64,000 nucleotides of DNA from Gonatopus flavifemur (GCA_018340375.1 JAFFJZ010000004.1:37360001-37424000), one strand, 5' to 3'. Positions 1-11,449 are shown, counted from the first letter of the stretch. Numbers and translations: made by a program. Notes: generated from the sequence alone by a model not told the origin.

Positions 1-1300
1 TGTTCAAAAGTTGTTTTTCGTATACGCTAAAGATATTGCAGGTGAGCAGACTCAATTCACTTATATTATTATATTATTCTATCATGAAATTCAATATGTA
101 TGTACTGAGTATACTAATATAGTATTGTGGTTTTCAGATTCTCCTATGACGATACTCCATATCTTAGAGACGGCTTCAAATTGGTATACTGACTATACGC
201 TAAGAAGGTATGTTGGTGGACTTTTACGTAAGATGCTTCTACGTTACATATGGCCTGTCATTTGAAAGCATCCTGTCTTGATTCAAGAGCGAAAGGCACA
301 CAATGATAAGAATAGGTATTTATTGTTTATCTTTTATATATTTAGAGAAAATATTCCACGCTAAACTTATATATGTGTAACTTTTTCCAGGTAAACGCAG
401 CAACTACATAGACTCGTGGACAAGAATCCTCAGAAGAAGAGGCAATATTAGGAAACCAACTCACTGGCTTGACGGAGGAACAAGTTTAAAGGTAAGTTTT
501 CTATCATATTTTATTACAGACTTTAAGAGGTCTGTCGAGGTAACCTCAACTGTCAAAATTTAGTACTTTGAATGATGTTATTGAATGGTATTGAATTTCT
601 TGTTCTCTTTTGAAATTTCAGATTCTACGCTTGCAATGGGGAAGATTTGGCATCATATAGCTCTACGATGATAGGATTCCCGAACCTGTCTTCATCGATG
701 GACTTCTGGCATCCAGGAGACTTCTACAATAAGTATCAAGGTGAGGGTTATACTCTGTATTTTCATACAGGGTGTATATTTGTTCATTAGATTTTTGACA
801 GATTCACTTGAATAACCCCATTTGTCAGAATTAAAGTATCTTGCATGTTAGAATAGTGAAATAATCATTTATTATTTAGAATTTCAGATTATATAGCTGC
901 GATAAAAGAAATAGAGAGAAATTTCCATCCGTAGAGTTCTACGGTTAATGAAACCATCACTCTACTGAGATTTCTCTTATCGATGGGGACTTGACAAGGA
1001 TCTTTCTATTCATCGTAATGAAGTGTTAAGGTAAATTGATTTATATATTATGTTGAGGAAGATTATAACTAATTAACGTATAATTGATTAGCTAATTATG
1101 GATTTTTATGTTGCAGATTCTACATATCCAATGAGGAGTTGTAATAACATGGATCTCTTTTTATCGATTCATTAATGAGTCGTTAATAAACTCTTTTTGA
1201 TTTTACAACATAAATTGTGTGGTTTTTTGGTCCTATCCATGAACTCCTTTTAATATTTAAGAATTAATTCCAAGTTAAGATTGACTTTTCAGGATAATTT
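1..1300 (+). other. series of exon-like segments (candidate spliced non-coding transcript)
   Basis: Five well-formed GT/AG-bounded segments follow each other: one ending at 41 (CAG|GTGAGC), then 138-207, 391-491, 622-740 and 888-1030, and a sixth segment starting at 1117. Acceptors are pyrimidine-rich and end TTTCAG, TTCCAG or TTGCAG; donors read GTATGT, GTAAGT, GTGAGG and GTAAAT. Three segments start with ATTCT and several contain an ATCGATGGACTT-like string, which suggests duplicated exon-intron units of roughly 225-270 bp. No long reading frame joins them, so a non-coding or very short-coding transcript is the likeliest reading. Similar signals reappear after the Gypsy element, at 8368 onward. 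This is inference from splice-site appearance only. Confidence 0.35.
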
Positions 1301-1421
1301 CCAGGATTTCAACGAAATGACCGTATATATATATACAAAAGGACTCCGAGGGATTCATAAGGTATACGTTTCTTCCTTTCAGGAATATTATTCTGATTTT
1401 AACACGTTGTTCAGACAACAT

Positions 1422-3068
1422 TTACAACTTTGAAAGGATCAATCTATCTACAGAAACTACCTTTTCTCGTTTCCCTATTTGTAATTTGATACTTTTATCG
1501 TCAATTATTTCAATGATTTTATAAGGACCTTCATTCAGGTCGTCTAGTTTTCCTTGTTTCATTCCTTTCTTCAAAAATACTAAGTCTCCTGCCTTGAATC
1601 TAATCAATTTACTCGTTTGATCGTAGTAGTCTTTTGATCGTTCCTTAGCTATTCGTAGGTTTTCTTTGGCTTCACGTTGGAATCTGTCTAAACGAACCAT
1701 TAATTTGATTAAATATTCGTCATAGGTTCGGAGTTGTTCATAGGTAGGAAGTGGTTGGTTAGAGGGCATGATTGGAATTTTGCCAAACACTAACTCATAG
1801 GGAGTTCGTTTAGTACTTTCATGTACACTAGTGTTATATGATAGCATAGCGAGTTCGACCCATTGGTCCCATTCTGAATCCTGTGATACGTATTGTCTGA
1901 GATATTCAGTCAATACGGCATGGGATCTTTCTAGAGATCCATTAGTTTGAGGGTGAAACGCGGTGGTCTTTAATTGTCGTATGTTCAAACGTTTGGTTAT
2001 AGTTTGCATAAATTTAGAGATGAAATTAGTACCTTGATCGGTTAATATTATCTTTGGTGTTCCATAAATGCAAAGGAAATGTTTCAGGAATGCATTCGCA
2101 ATAGAAGATGCAGTTGCATTTTTCAATATTGCTCCCGTGCAATGTTTAGTTAATAAACACTGCATCGTGAGAATATAACGATTTCCATCTTGAGTAGGGG
2201 GAAATGGTCCCACAATATCTAGTGCAATTTTTTCAAACGCGTAACCGGGCGTATCGGTTATTATCATTGGTTGTTTATTTCTAGTTCTAGTTATTTTCTT
2301 CAATTTACATTGGAGACATCCAGATATGTAGTTTTGAACATCTTCTTTGATGTACTCCCAATAATAATTGAGGCGTAATCGATTGAAAGTTTTTGTTACT
2401 CCTTTATGTCCTCCGATCGAAGAATCGTGAGCTTCTTCAATCAAAGATCTTCTTTCTGATATATCAGGAATTTTCACTATTCCGAGGCAAAACGTGAGTT
2501 TTATAGGAATGTGACAAAATTCTTTATTAAATTCAATTATAATTCTATCCCATCCAAGTTCATTGGAAAATCCGATTTTTGGAATACTACAACTACTTAT
2601 CTCATTCAATCTCATGAATAGTTTTAATTCTCTGATTGCATTTTGGAGATGCATCATGGTTTCTCGAGGTGTAGGGATTTTATCAGACGGTTCGATATAT
2701 AGTCCGAACCACCATTTGATTCCCTTTTTTATTGCTAGGCTTCTCCCCAGATCCATGGGTCCGAAACAATCAATATCGATTTTTTCAGAAAAATCTTTGA
2801 TTGTTTTTTCGAAGGGTTGCCCTTGGTCATTTAGAAAGAATACATAGTTGTCTTTTTTTAATTCTAAAGGATCTCTCGATTCATATATGTTTGAACCAAG
2901 AATCAATTTATTCAAATTTTTGTATAAGTTTTCATAGGTTTCTTCTTCATCGGGGTCTTCGATTTCAGAATATTCATCATTATTCACGGGCTCGACAGGA
3001 TCATCGTGTATTATTTCATCGTGATTTTCTACGATGCTATCGTTCGAATGTGGGGTATAGTTCTCCAT
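1422..3068 (-). CDS. pol: Pol: integrase (Gypsy A)
   Basis: 548 residues in a frame shifted from RNase H. After an acidic linker (1-60) and a stretch I do not recognise (60-200), the zinc-binding HHCC domain appears near 205-260, with H-x3-H and C-x2-C (CLQCK). The catalytic core holds LDIVGPF (first D), LTDQGTNF (second D) and SLERSH (E), so the D,D-35-E triad is intact. The C-terminal part (FKAGDLVFLKKG, then GPYKIIEI) is the usual DNA-binding region. Integrase joins the cDNA ends to host DNA. The frame ends at 1422 with no envelope gene after it. Family usage suggests a 412/mdg1-like Ty3 lineage, but that is a guess. Confidence 0.9.
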   Translation of the reverse strand: MENYTPHSNDSIVENHDEIIHDDPVEPVNNDEYSEIEDPDEEETYENLYKNLNKLILGSNIYESRDPLELKKDNYVFFLNDQGQPFEKTIKDFSEKIDIDCFGPMDLGRSLAIKKGIKWWFGLYIEPSDKIPTPRETMMHLQNAIRELKLFMRLNEISSCSIPKIGFSNELGWDRIIIEFNKEFCHIPIKLTFCLGIVKIPDISERRSLIEEAHDSSIGGHKGVTKTFNRLRLNYYWEYIKEDVQNYISGCLQCKLKKITRTRNKQPMIITDTPGYAFEKIALDIVGPFPPTQDGNRYILTMQCLLTKHCTGAILKNATASSIANAFLKHFLCIYGTPKIILTDQGTNFISKFMQTITKRLNIRQLKTTAFHPQTNGSLERSHAVLTEYLRQYVSQDSEWDQWVELAMLSYNTSVHESTKRTPYELVFGKIPIMPSNQPLPTYEQLRTYDEYLIKLMVRLDRFQREAKENLRIAKERSKDYYDQTSKLIRFKAGDLVFLKKGMKQGKLDDLNEGPYKIIEIIDDKSIKLQIGKREKVVSVDRLILSKL

Positions 3069-3705
3069 TATCTAATTCGTAATCAGATATTTCATCTTCG
3101 AAATTATTTTGATTTTCCCCAATCATATCGTTTCTTTGATGTTCATGGTGATCTGTCATTGGCTCTAACGGAATTTGATTGTTCACTGGATTTTCTACTT
3201 TATTCAATGGATTTTGTTCATCAGTGAATTTTTCAATGAATCTTTCTATTTCGTCATTGGCTTCTTTTTCAATTCTTCTATTTCGTTGTCGTATTTCTTC
3301 ATGGTATTGCTGTCCTTTTTGTGTTAATTTTGGAATCCTAGTGGATCTCCTAGGTTGAACGTCAGTTGTATAAAGTGTTTTAATATCTTTGAGTATTTTT
3401 TCGTTATCTGTACCTTTGTCATATTCATCAATCGTCATGTCTGTATCATCTACCGGGGGATTTCTAGATAAAGCGTCAGCATTGACGTTCATCTTCCCGG
3501 CTTTATGGACTATATCGGAATCATATTCTTCGAGTTTAAGTCTCCATCTAGTTAAACGTGAAGTAGGGTCTTTCGCGGTCCTCATCCATACTAGAGGTTT
3601 GTGGTCGGTTACTATAGTGAATTTCCTTCCATACAAATACGGTCGAAATTGAGATACACTATATAAAATAGCTAGTGCCTCTTTTTCATACGTACTGTAC
3701 TTCAT
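3037..3705 (-). pseudogene. pol: Pol: rest of RNase H plus charged linker (Gypsy A)
   Basis: The frame is the same as the upstream RT segment and is separated from it by one TAA codon. It starts KYSTYEKEALAIL and contains IVTDHKPLVW, the second half of a Ty3/Gypsy RNase H domain, which removes the RNA strand during reverse transcription. The next ~120 residues are a charged linker rich in E, D, N and R. The frame ends near 3037, while the integrase frame, shifted by one base, is already open at 3068, so a small indel near 3050 splits pol. The piece is not separately translatable unless the stop is read through. Confidence 0.85.
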
Positions 3706-3711
3706 TTCAGT

Positions 3712-5594
3712 TTAGTTGAGTAATCTAGATACATAGGCACAGGGTTGGTCTTTTCCGATTGGTCCCTGACTTAATATTCCTGCTATCGCGTAACCACTCG
3801 CATCGGTAGTCAATAGGAATGGTTTGTTGAAATCAGGATATTGTAATACGGGTTCTTGACATAAACAATTTTTTAAGGTTTCAAAAGCTTCTTGTTGAAA
3901 TTGATTCCATTCGAAAGGAATGTCTTCCTGTAACAATTTTGTTAGGGGCTTTGAAATTTTGGAAAAATTGTGGATAAATCGGCGATAGTATCCAGCCAAT
4001 CCTAAGAATTGTTTAATGTTTTTGGGGTTTTTTGGAATAGGGAATTTTCGAACAGCTTCGATTTTCTTCGGGTCAGGCTTTAGTCCTTCATCTGAAATTA
4101 TATGTCCGAGATGAACTACTTCTCGACATAAGAACTCGCATTTATCGGGCTGTAATTTGAGATTGGCTTCTCTCAATCGTGAAATTAAATTCAAATATTT
4201 TTTTCGATGTTCACTCAAGGTTTTAGCGTAAATTACAATATCATCTAGATAAACAAAGAGTTCTACACCTTGTAGACCCGTTAGGACAATGTCCATGAGA
4301 TGTTGAAAGGTGGCGGGAGCATTTTTCAATCCGAAGGGCATTCTTAAAGATTCATAGTGCCCGTGTGGAGTTGAGAATGCGGTTTTATGTCTGTCCTTGT
4401 CACTCATTCTAATCTGGTGAAATCCAGAAGCGAGATCGAAGGTACTGAAATATTTAGCATCTCCAAGTTGATCTAAAATTTCAGTGATATTTGGTAGTGG
4501 ATAGGCATTGTTAACTGTTTTTTCGTTCAAGGCACGGAAATCTAACACTAATCTCCAACATTTGTTTCCATGACTATCTGCCTTTTTCGGGATTATCCAT
4601 ACTGGGGTGTTGTATGGGGATTGAGACGGTTGAATAATATTATTATTGAGCATTTCATCAACTTGTCTAACTATTTCTTCTTTTAGATTAGGAGGAAATC
4701 TATATTGTTTAGTGTGAATAGGTTTGTTGTCTGTCGTGGGTAATTCATGGTCAAGTACATCTGTATGTGTCAAGTTGTCACCAGGAATGTGAAATCTATC
4801 TAAGCTATTTTTTACTAAAGTTTCGACTTCTTCTTTTTCTTCTTGATTGAGATGATTTAATCTTAACAGTTGTCTAGTTTTTTCGAATCTATCTGTTTCG
4901 TTTTCATTTAATTTAACCGATTTATTCGAAATTTTATATAAGTTCCTCCTTTTCCGATTAGTAATTCGCGATTTACTGGATTTTATAGGGTTTGGATTTA
5001 TCCATTCTAGTTCCTCTAACTCAAGTTCTGGTAATTTTACTTTAATTTGTTCATCGGTAGCGTTAACGATAGGCATATAGGTATACCCTTGGTAATTTTT
5101 TACTACGGCATTTCCCATATACACACCATTGGCCATGTCTATTCGCGATATATATCCTTCGTCTAAATCTGTATTTTTTAATTGAATTTTAATGATTTGT
5201 CGAGTGCGAGGATAGATCATGTATGTTTCAGCGGTTTGAATGAAGGGTATTTTTAATTCGTTTAATTCTAAGCAATTTTCTCCCCAATTAATTCTCGTTT
5301 TTTGTTTCGATAGAAAAGGTACTCCAATTATACCGTCGTTTTCAATAGGAAAGTCATCGGGTACTATGTGAAAGGTCGTTACATATCCAATAAATTTCAT
5401 ATCGAATTTCCCTATGGTGGGGACCGTTTCTGGAGAAATTCCGGATAAGTGGAGGATTTCCTCGGTATTTATGGGAGTTAAGTCTTTTATTACATTTTCT
5501 TTAATTAAACATACTCCTGCTCCAGAATCTAATAAGAAGGTGACGATTCGCGAACCTATTTTCACTTTGATAGCTGGGGAGTGTTGTTCTAAAG
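3712..5594 (-). CDS. pol: Pol: aspartic protease and reverse transcriptase (Gypsy A)
   Basis: About 617 residues follow the first ATG at 5565; the frame is open a little further upstream and overlaps the end of gag. The protease motif FLLDSGAGVCLI is near residue 10, with the catalytic D-S-G intact. Reverse transcriptase runs from about 290 to 480 and holds YLDDIVIYA, the catalytic Y-x-D-D box. The RNase H start (LLTTDASGYAIAGIL) is at the end. The protein cleaves Gag-Pol and copies element RNA into DNA in cytoplasmic particles. The frame stops at a TAA (3712-3714), yet the same frame continues directly into the rest of RNase H at 3705. The stop therefore looks like a single nonsense change and not a natural end. 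Confidence 0.92.
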
Positions 5595-7637
5595 CTAGTT
5601 TGACATTGGCTGTTCCACAATGTCTTCTGCGTGGATCATCGCGTAGTGAACATTCTGATTCGGACGCGTGGTGTTTGAATTGTGAGAAGGAATTTGGTTT
5701 CGATTTCCAGCCTCCCTCTGAGGGAGGCTCTGGGAGTTTCCCGAGCTCCTTATATTTTGAGCGTCTCTTCGGACACTACATTCGTCAATTGTGTGAGAAT
5801 TATTCTTACAGAAGGTGCAAAATTTTCCACTAGTATTTGGTGATTTTAATTTAAAACAAGTTTCCATGGAGTGACCCATTCTCTTGCAGAATCGACATTG
5901 CATCGTGTTTGTCGTATTTCGTGTGATAATCTCTGGACAATTTTTTGCTTTATGTCCATTCCTTTCGCAATATTGACATGAAGTAGAATTTCTGCATTCT
6001 TTAGCAAAATGTCCCATTTGGTTACATTTTGGACACGGTCTATGCAAAGGGCAACGTTCAGTTGTATGATCAATTGAATTACATTTCTGGCATCTTCTCG
6101 GCTGCACCGCTCGGATAGGTGCATAATATCTACACTCGTCCGCTCGATGTCCGATTTTCTTACAAATTTGACAGGTGTCTGCGTTCCTTTGGAAAGAATC
6201 TCGACATTCCCGTGCGGTATGTCCTCGTTTGTTGCAATTTGTGCATCTCGAGGCGTCACGACTTCTACATACGTTGGCTTCGTGTCCATATTTTTTGCAT
6301 ATTTGACACTGTAGTTGAGTGTTATCATTTGATTTCCTGTATTTATTACATTGAATCGCAGTATGACCGTCACGACTACAAATTTGACATCGCGTAAATT
6401 TTTCATTTTTTTCTCTGTTCAAAATCGGACATTCATCTGATTTGTGTCCGAATTTATCACAAAGTACACATTTTTCTTCCTTGAGTGATAAAGTTCTTAA
6501 TTGTTTTTGAACTGCAATTTCTTTTTCAAGGGTAATGGCTTCTGGTCCGGCGACGTTGAGATCTTCTCTTTCAGTCATCAGAGCGAAGATTTCTTGTTTC
6601 AACCCTCGCACGAAAGCTTTACAGACGGCGGTTTCAAATTCTTCTGTTTTTTCAGCAGATATAGCGTTGTCATTTTCATTTTTATACGCTTCTATTATTC
6701 TCGAACCCAATCTCCTAGTTCGACTGAAATAAGAAGCTGCATCTTCGTGTGTTTTTTGACATAGAGTTCCCAATTTGCCGATGAGTTCTATACTCGATTC
6801 ACGGGTGGAATAAATTCTTTTCAATACGTTGAGTAATTCCTCGATCGTCACAGGATTTGAACTTCGAACAATATGTAATGCTCCATCTCTTAATTTTGAG
6901 CGAATCAATGTGGTTAGATTCCTTTCTATTGCAGGATTGATGAGTAGTCTTGCATCATTGCAAGCGGCAGCGAACTCACTAAAGCTACATCCATCTCGAG
7001 TTCCAGAGAAGACAGGGATCAACGATACCGCGTTTTGAATCTTAATATACTGGTCTCCCATTTTGTCCGGTGAATTTGTAGTCCTTTGGAATACAATAAG
7101 TTTTCCTTCACGTTTTTTTGTAGTTTTCACAACAATTTTCCTTGTAGTATTTCTGATAAGTCGCTTTATAGTTCCTTTAGTGACTTTCCTAGTGAGTTTT
7201 CTTATAGATCGTTTATTAGGTTTTTCGATTTCTCCCTTAGTTTTTTCAGTCTCTAAGATCGTAGAGATTGAATTTACATTGGTTCCACCAATACCTTCGT
7301 TTTCTTTGAGAAGAGTACTACTTAGGAACTGGTTTGGTATTTCTTTTTTGTTCTCAATAGAAGTTCCACTCAATTGGCCAGCGAGAATTGTATTTTCAAA
7401 ATCGCTTCCGTTTGAACTATCTTCTTCCTTTTTGTTTGCAGTTTCGTTCTCGGTAGTTCCTCTTTTTTCTGGAGTACGCGCGAGTTTGCAAGATGATGAA
7501 AAAGGGTCTTCGATATTGTCAAACTCGTCTTTCTTCTCTCCTTCTTCTATTGGGTCTAAGGTTTTTTGGTTCAAAGATTTATCTTTTGATTCTTCCGTCA
7601 ATTTTTTGCTTTTACTACGGGTGTTAATGCCTGACAT
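5595..7637 (-). CDS. gag: Gag polyprotein with ten CCHC zinc knuckles (Gypsy A)
   Basis: 680 residues from an ATG at 7637. The first ~190 residues are charged and repetitive, with a basic stretch rich in TRK and KRL near 140-175. Residues ~195-390 form the capsid-like part, with FSGTRDG and a later AFVRGLKQEIF. From ~400 to ~640 come ten motifs of the form C-x2-C-x4-H-x4-C, for example CVLCDKFGHKSDEC and CRFCKRMGHSMETC. Gag packages the element RNA into particles, and zinc knuckles bind nucleic acid; one or two are usual in this family, so ten is striking. The reading frame is intact. It ends just upstream of the protease-RT frame, which lies in another frame, so pol is probably reached by ribosomal frameshifting. 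Confidence 0.9.
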   Translation of the reverse strand: MSGINTRSKSKKLTEESKDKSLNQKTLDPIEEGEKKDEFDNIEDPFSSSCKLARTPEKRGTTENETANKKEEDSSNGSDFENTILAGQLSGTSIENKKEIPNQFLSSTLLKENEGIGGTNVNSISTILETEKTKGEIEKPNKRSIRKLTRKVTKGTIKRLIRNTTRKIVVKTTKKREGKLIVFQRTTNSPDKMGDQYIKIQNAVSLIPVFSGTRDGCSFSEFAAACNDARLLINPAIERNLTTLIRSKLRDGALHIVRSSNPVTIEELLNVLKRIYSTRESSIELIGKLGTLCQKTHEDAASYFSRTRRLGSRIIEAYKNENDNAISAEKTEEFETAVCKAFVRGLKQEIFALMTEREDLNVAGPEAITLEKEIAVQKQLRTLSLKEEKCVLCDKFGHKSDECPILNREKNEKFTRCQICSRDGHTAIQCNKYRKSNDNTQLQCQICKKYGHEANVCRSRDASRCTNCNKRGHTARECRDSFQRNADTCQICKKIGHRADECRYYAPIRAVQPRRCQKCNSIDHTTERCPLHRPCPKCNQMGHFAKECRNSTSCQYCERNGHKAKNCPEIITRNTTNTMQCRFCKRMGHSMETCFKLKSPNTSGKFCTFCKNNSHTIDECSVRRDAQNIRSSGNSQSLPQREAGNRNQIPSHNSNTTRPNQNVHYAMIHAEDIVEQPMSN

Positions 7638-8367
7638 TTACCTTGTTTAAGGTAAAGAAAAGAGAATTTATAATCCTTTGTTAATGGAATTGTTTATTCG
7701 CGATAGCTCGGTTGTTTGCGAAGAGATTTATTTATTTGAGAAATTTGATTGGTTCCTTGTTAAGCGTTCGCGTTAGTCTAGTGTTATTTAGTAGGTTACT
7801 AGATTTTACTTGATTACCGAATCGTAATTGGTTTATCCTTCAAAATATGTGCATATATATACATATGCGTAATCATTTATCGTTTCGTATTATTCACTCT
7901 TTATTCTCAGCACACAAGCGAAATATTAGTATTCAACACTTCAAAATTGTTCGGAATACTCATCAATAATTCCTTGTAATGTGATTGGCTTTTCGCTAGC
8001 AATTTACCGGATTTTCCAAGACGCGTGGACACGTAACGCAATGCGAACGCACCACTCTTGAACACGTGCGTTCTCAAGTCTCGTGGACTCGGAAAGCAGG
8101 CGTAAACAAACTGACAGTGTCTATTGTTTGGACCCGTGAAACAAACCGGCAACGTAATCGCGTATCAAGATATTAATATCGAGGATCGTGAATGATGAAA
8201 TGTGTAAAAGTGAGTGTGTTTTAACCTGAGAGTACAATGATTCCAGGTTTCAATCGCAGGAACGTGTTTTTCGTCGCAAGGCAGCTGATATCAGATAAGT
8301 GTCAGAATTCTTTTAAATGATAATAAGAACTATTTCTTTGTTTGAAAATTTTAAACTCTTTTTACAG
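7638..8367. other. non-coding flank between Gypsy A and exon-like segments
   Basis: No gene, tRNA or LTR was recognised. A short AT microsatellite lies near 7853-7870. On the minus strand this stretch is the leader directly before gag; its 30 bases before the start codon include TATAAATTCTC. No primer binding site was found here, which is the place one would expect it. Confidence 0.4.
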
Positions 8368-9600
8368 CAACTCGGACGTAGGAAGGATGTCGATGTACTT
8401 TAATGTTTTAAGAAAATCTTCTTCTTGCCTCAAATCCAGTAAGTGCAACCAAAAACAGGATACAAGGTGAGTATTGATATGCATGTAAAACTATCAAATA
8501 GACTCCAACGTTGAATGTTCAAAGAATTTAACAACTATGTATTTTATCAAAACCAAAAATTTTATTCCTTATTGATAAAAATGTGAAGAATTCATTTAAC
8601 GATAGTAGTTGTATACGCAATACTCTCATTTAATGGTATTGCGAGCATAGAAAAGGTAGTGTAGTAGAATCTCATGGATTGTGTACATTCACCTTACTTG
8701 AAAATCATCTCTCGTCAACTAATATATCAATGCAATGTAATACAATGTATGCTTATCGTCCACAGCATTTAGGATCAGAATACCAAAGAGCCAGAGGACG
8801 ATTGGTGAAGGAACGTCCAAGAACAGAGTCGTTTAAGATGAGAGATGACTAAAGCGCTTCAGAAATATAAGGTTCTAGATGTCTAGCGACAAGTATAGAA
8901 GGAATGTCTGGTTATCCGTCTACAATTGAAATTACATATTCTTATCGTATGTCGACTTTCATCAGGATGACCTTCGGAGAAGGAATTTAATCTAAATCCA
9001 TTCAAGAACATTCAAAATCTATGTTCTTGGTAACGATTAAGGTTTGAAAATGGTGAGAATATGGAATGAATTATCTATTCGTGTATTGTTACAAGGTATT
9101 TAGTTTTTAAGAATGATTTCATTCAGTTTAGTTTCATGTGTTATTGTTTATACGTATGTACTTGAACCAGAGGTTCAAGATGATGACGTTTTGATAGAAT
9201 TTAAGTAGTTGAACTTTTATAAATGATGTTTATATAAGTTTTCCAAAAGTATTCACGGTTTTCAAACAGGTTTTAATCATACATTCTTTTTACAGGGTTC
9301 CGTCAAGCTCACGATAACTCTTTGGTACTTTGAAAGTATTATATCAGTGGTTATCGAGTAGCGGAGGAAGAATGTAATCCAGATGGACTTTGGAAAGGAG
9401 TAAACTCCTTATCTACTTCAGTGCACTTCCTGTTTCAGGTTCAGGAACACTGAAGTTTCTACTCCACAAGGTGAAAAAGTGCAAGTTATTCCAGGAGGAA
9501 TATTTTGTCGATGCTAGGAGCTTCAAGACCAACAGCAAAAAGTGTGTGAAGTGTTGTTTTGAAAAAGTTCAGTGGTTTGTGCTTCAAGTGAGGTACAATT
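8368..9600 (+). other. further exon-like segments, + strand
   Basis: A segment at 8368-8466 is bounded by TTTTTACAG and AAG|GTGAGT and contains GTCGATGTACTT, similar to ATCGATGGACTT inside the segment at 622-740. Further good acceptors occur at 8765 (CGTCCACAG), 9295 (CTTTTTACAG) and 9437 (CCTGTTTCAG). The resemblance to the segments at 1-1300 suggests that Gypsy A inserted into one transcription unit. A 70-codon frame at 9390-9602 with a CVKCC motif crosses the 9437 acceptor; it starts with TTG, so I do not call it a gene. Confidence 0.3.
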
Positions 9601-9649
9601 AGTGAATGTGAAACAACAAATGATGTGAATCGTTTAGGAGTGAATTTCT

Positions 9650-11030
9650 TTTAGTTGTGACTTATGTGAGTCAGCAACAGGGTTTTTTCTATCTGTAGTG
9701 TATTTGTGATGTGTACATCAATTCCAAATAGATTTGAAGTGGTAGATTTTATATAAAATATGTTTTATGTTTGCGACTTGTCAAAGTCGTTGAACTTACC
9801 TTTGAAATTTCTATGATTTTGGCAATGTTATCTGTATTCGTTACAAGGATTACTTCAATCAATGATCTTCTCAATAGAACATATTCAATTCAGAAAGCAT
9901 TTTGTAATTGTTTTATTTTATAAGTATTATTCAATTAGTTTCCTATCTCTCAACTTGTTCTGTTCAAATCAATTCAACTTCATTCATGTATTCTATGATG
10001 TAGTAGATATTGAAATCTCTAGTTCTTGTTTGACTCATAGAATCTAAGTTCAAATTCGATGATTCCTCAATGTGTGGTACAATGTATATTCATTTAATTA
10101 ATATAGTATAATCGAATTTTTCAAAATGCAAAAGCTTTGAAATGATAGGTATAAAGAGAACAGTATTTTGGTTTTGTGGTTAATGAAATCGTTGAACTTA
10201 TTTTTCAAGTTTTAAGAATTTTGTATTACAAATGGTTTCTAGTAATTTCATATGACTGTGTAGGATGAATACGACTTGTAGATCAAATCTCAAAAGATTT
10301 GAAATACTAGTTCAATATTAGTCAGTTCTTTTTATATCTGTGATTCTCAAAGTCGCTAAGTGATTTTTGTGTTTCTCGACTTCAATAGAATGAATTGTGT
10401 TTCAAGTTGTTCTAATTGTGCTTGTGGTGTAATTGTAATGTATATATAGAATTCTAATAGATTTGAAATGATGGATTTTGTATAAGGCGTGTTTTGTGTT
10501 TGCGATTGTCAAAGTCGCTACGTGAAATTTATGAATTCTCAAGTTCAATGTAGTGAGTAGTGTTTTGAATGGTTTTGATTCTATCTGTGGTGTAGTAGTG
10601 GTGTGTATATAAAATTCTAATAGATTTGAAGTGGTGGGTCTTCTATAACGTGTTATTTATGTTAGCGATTATCAAAGTCGCTAACCTATTTTCAAGAATT
10701 TTGTGATTTCATTATTATGAAGTATTATTAATCCTTTCTTTCGATTGTGTTCGTTAGATAGAATGTTTGAGTCAAATCTCAGAAGATTTGAGGTGATAGG
10801 TCTTTTATAAAGTGTATCTTATGTGTGTGTTTCGTCAAAGTCGCTAGACTTATTTTGAGGATTTTTATGTTTTCGTTGTTATATTATGTTATTTATCTTT
10901 CCATTTCGTTGTATATGTTAATTAGGATCTTTAAATCAATTCTTAGAAGATTTGAAGTGGTGGATCTTCTATAACGTGTTATTTATGTTAGCGATTATCA
11001 AAGTCGCTACATGAAAATAATGGAAGTGGT
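9650..11030 (+). repeat. ~160-bp tandem array of hairpins (GCGA-loop-TCGC)
   Basis: A degenerate unit recurs about every 160 bp. Its most constant part reads GCGA, then a 9-base loop like TTATCAAAG, then TCGC, near 9770, 10345, 10505, 10665, 10830 and 10990. The best copy (about 10662) pairs GTTAGCGA with TCGCTAAC, eight perfect pairs. About 50 bases upstream in each unit a second small hairpin pairs CAAATCT with AGATTTG, followed by a constant GATTTGAAGTGGT-like string. Diverged relatives in opposite orientation occur at 20000-20715. Confidence 0.7.
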
Positions 11031-11449
11031 GAATTTTTAGATCCGACTCAATGATTAGTGATCTAATAGATGTGAATTCTCTTTGAAATCCTTGTCATTT
11101 ATAAGAGAAATTGTTTGATCAACAATTTTATTAAAGAAATGTATTTTCTTCTTCCTTTTCAGGGTTAATGTAATTGAAATCAGTTCATAATCTAGTATGA
11201 AGATTTTGTGATTCATCAATAAATTTCCATTCGTTGCAGAGATATTTATTCGTTCAAGTCTTTTCTTATCATTCCTTGATAATCATGTAAAGAATTCCTT
11301 TTAGGTCCTTTTATTTGAAAAAATTTGATTTGAGTACAAGAGAAAATTTGACGTTTTATTTATTTGATTTTTTTATAAGTGTCTTTTATGTTTCAAAGTT
11401 CAATTCTTTCAACTTAATTTGTTTCATTAAAATTTCATATTGAGAGTGA

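Larger units (their letters stand above)
1422..7637 (-). mobile_element. Ty3/Gypsy retrotransposon A, coding part
   Basis: On the minus strand the order is gag (7637-5595), protease and RT (5565-3712), RNase H with a linker (3705-3037) and integrase (3068-1422). This is the Ty3/Gypsy order. gag and pol are in different frames and meet near 5590, as is usual when pol is made by frameshifting. pol has one in-frame TAA at 3712-3714 and one frameshift near 3050; all visible catalytic residues are kept, so the copy is fairly young. A purine tract suitable as a PPT lies at about 1370-1381 on the minus strand. No matching pair of LTRs was found at the two ends, and no envelope reading frame is present. 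A tRNA-Ser-type primer site exists only far upstream, at 12372. Confidence 0.9.

Noticed and set aside
5846..6406. 186-codon frame overlapping gag
   Set aside because: Shadow of the zinc-knuckle repeats in another register.
9390..9602. 70-codon frame with CVKCC as a fourth member of the small-protein family
   Set aside because: It lacks the C-x9-C spacing, starts with TTG and crosses a likely splice acceptor.
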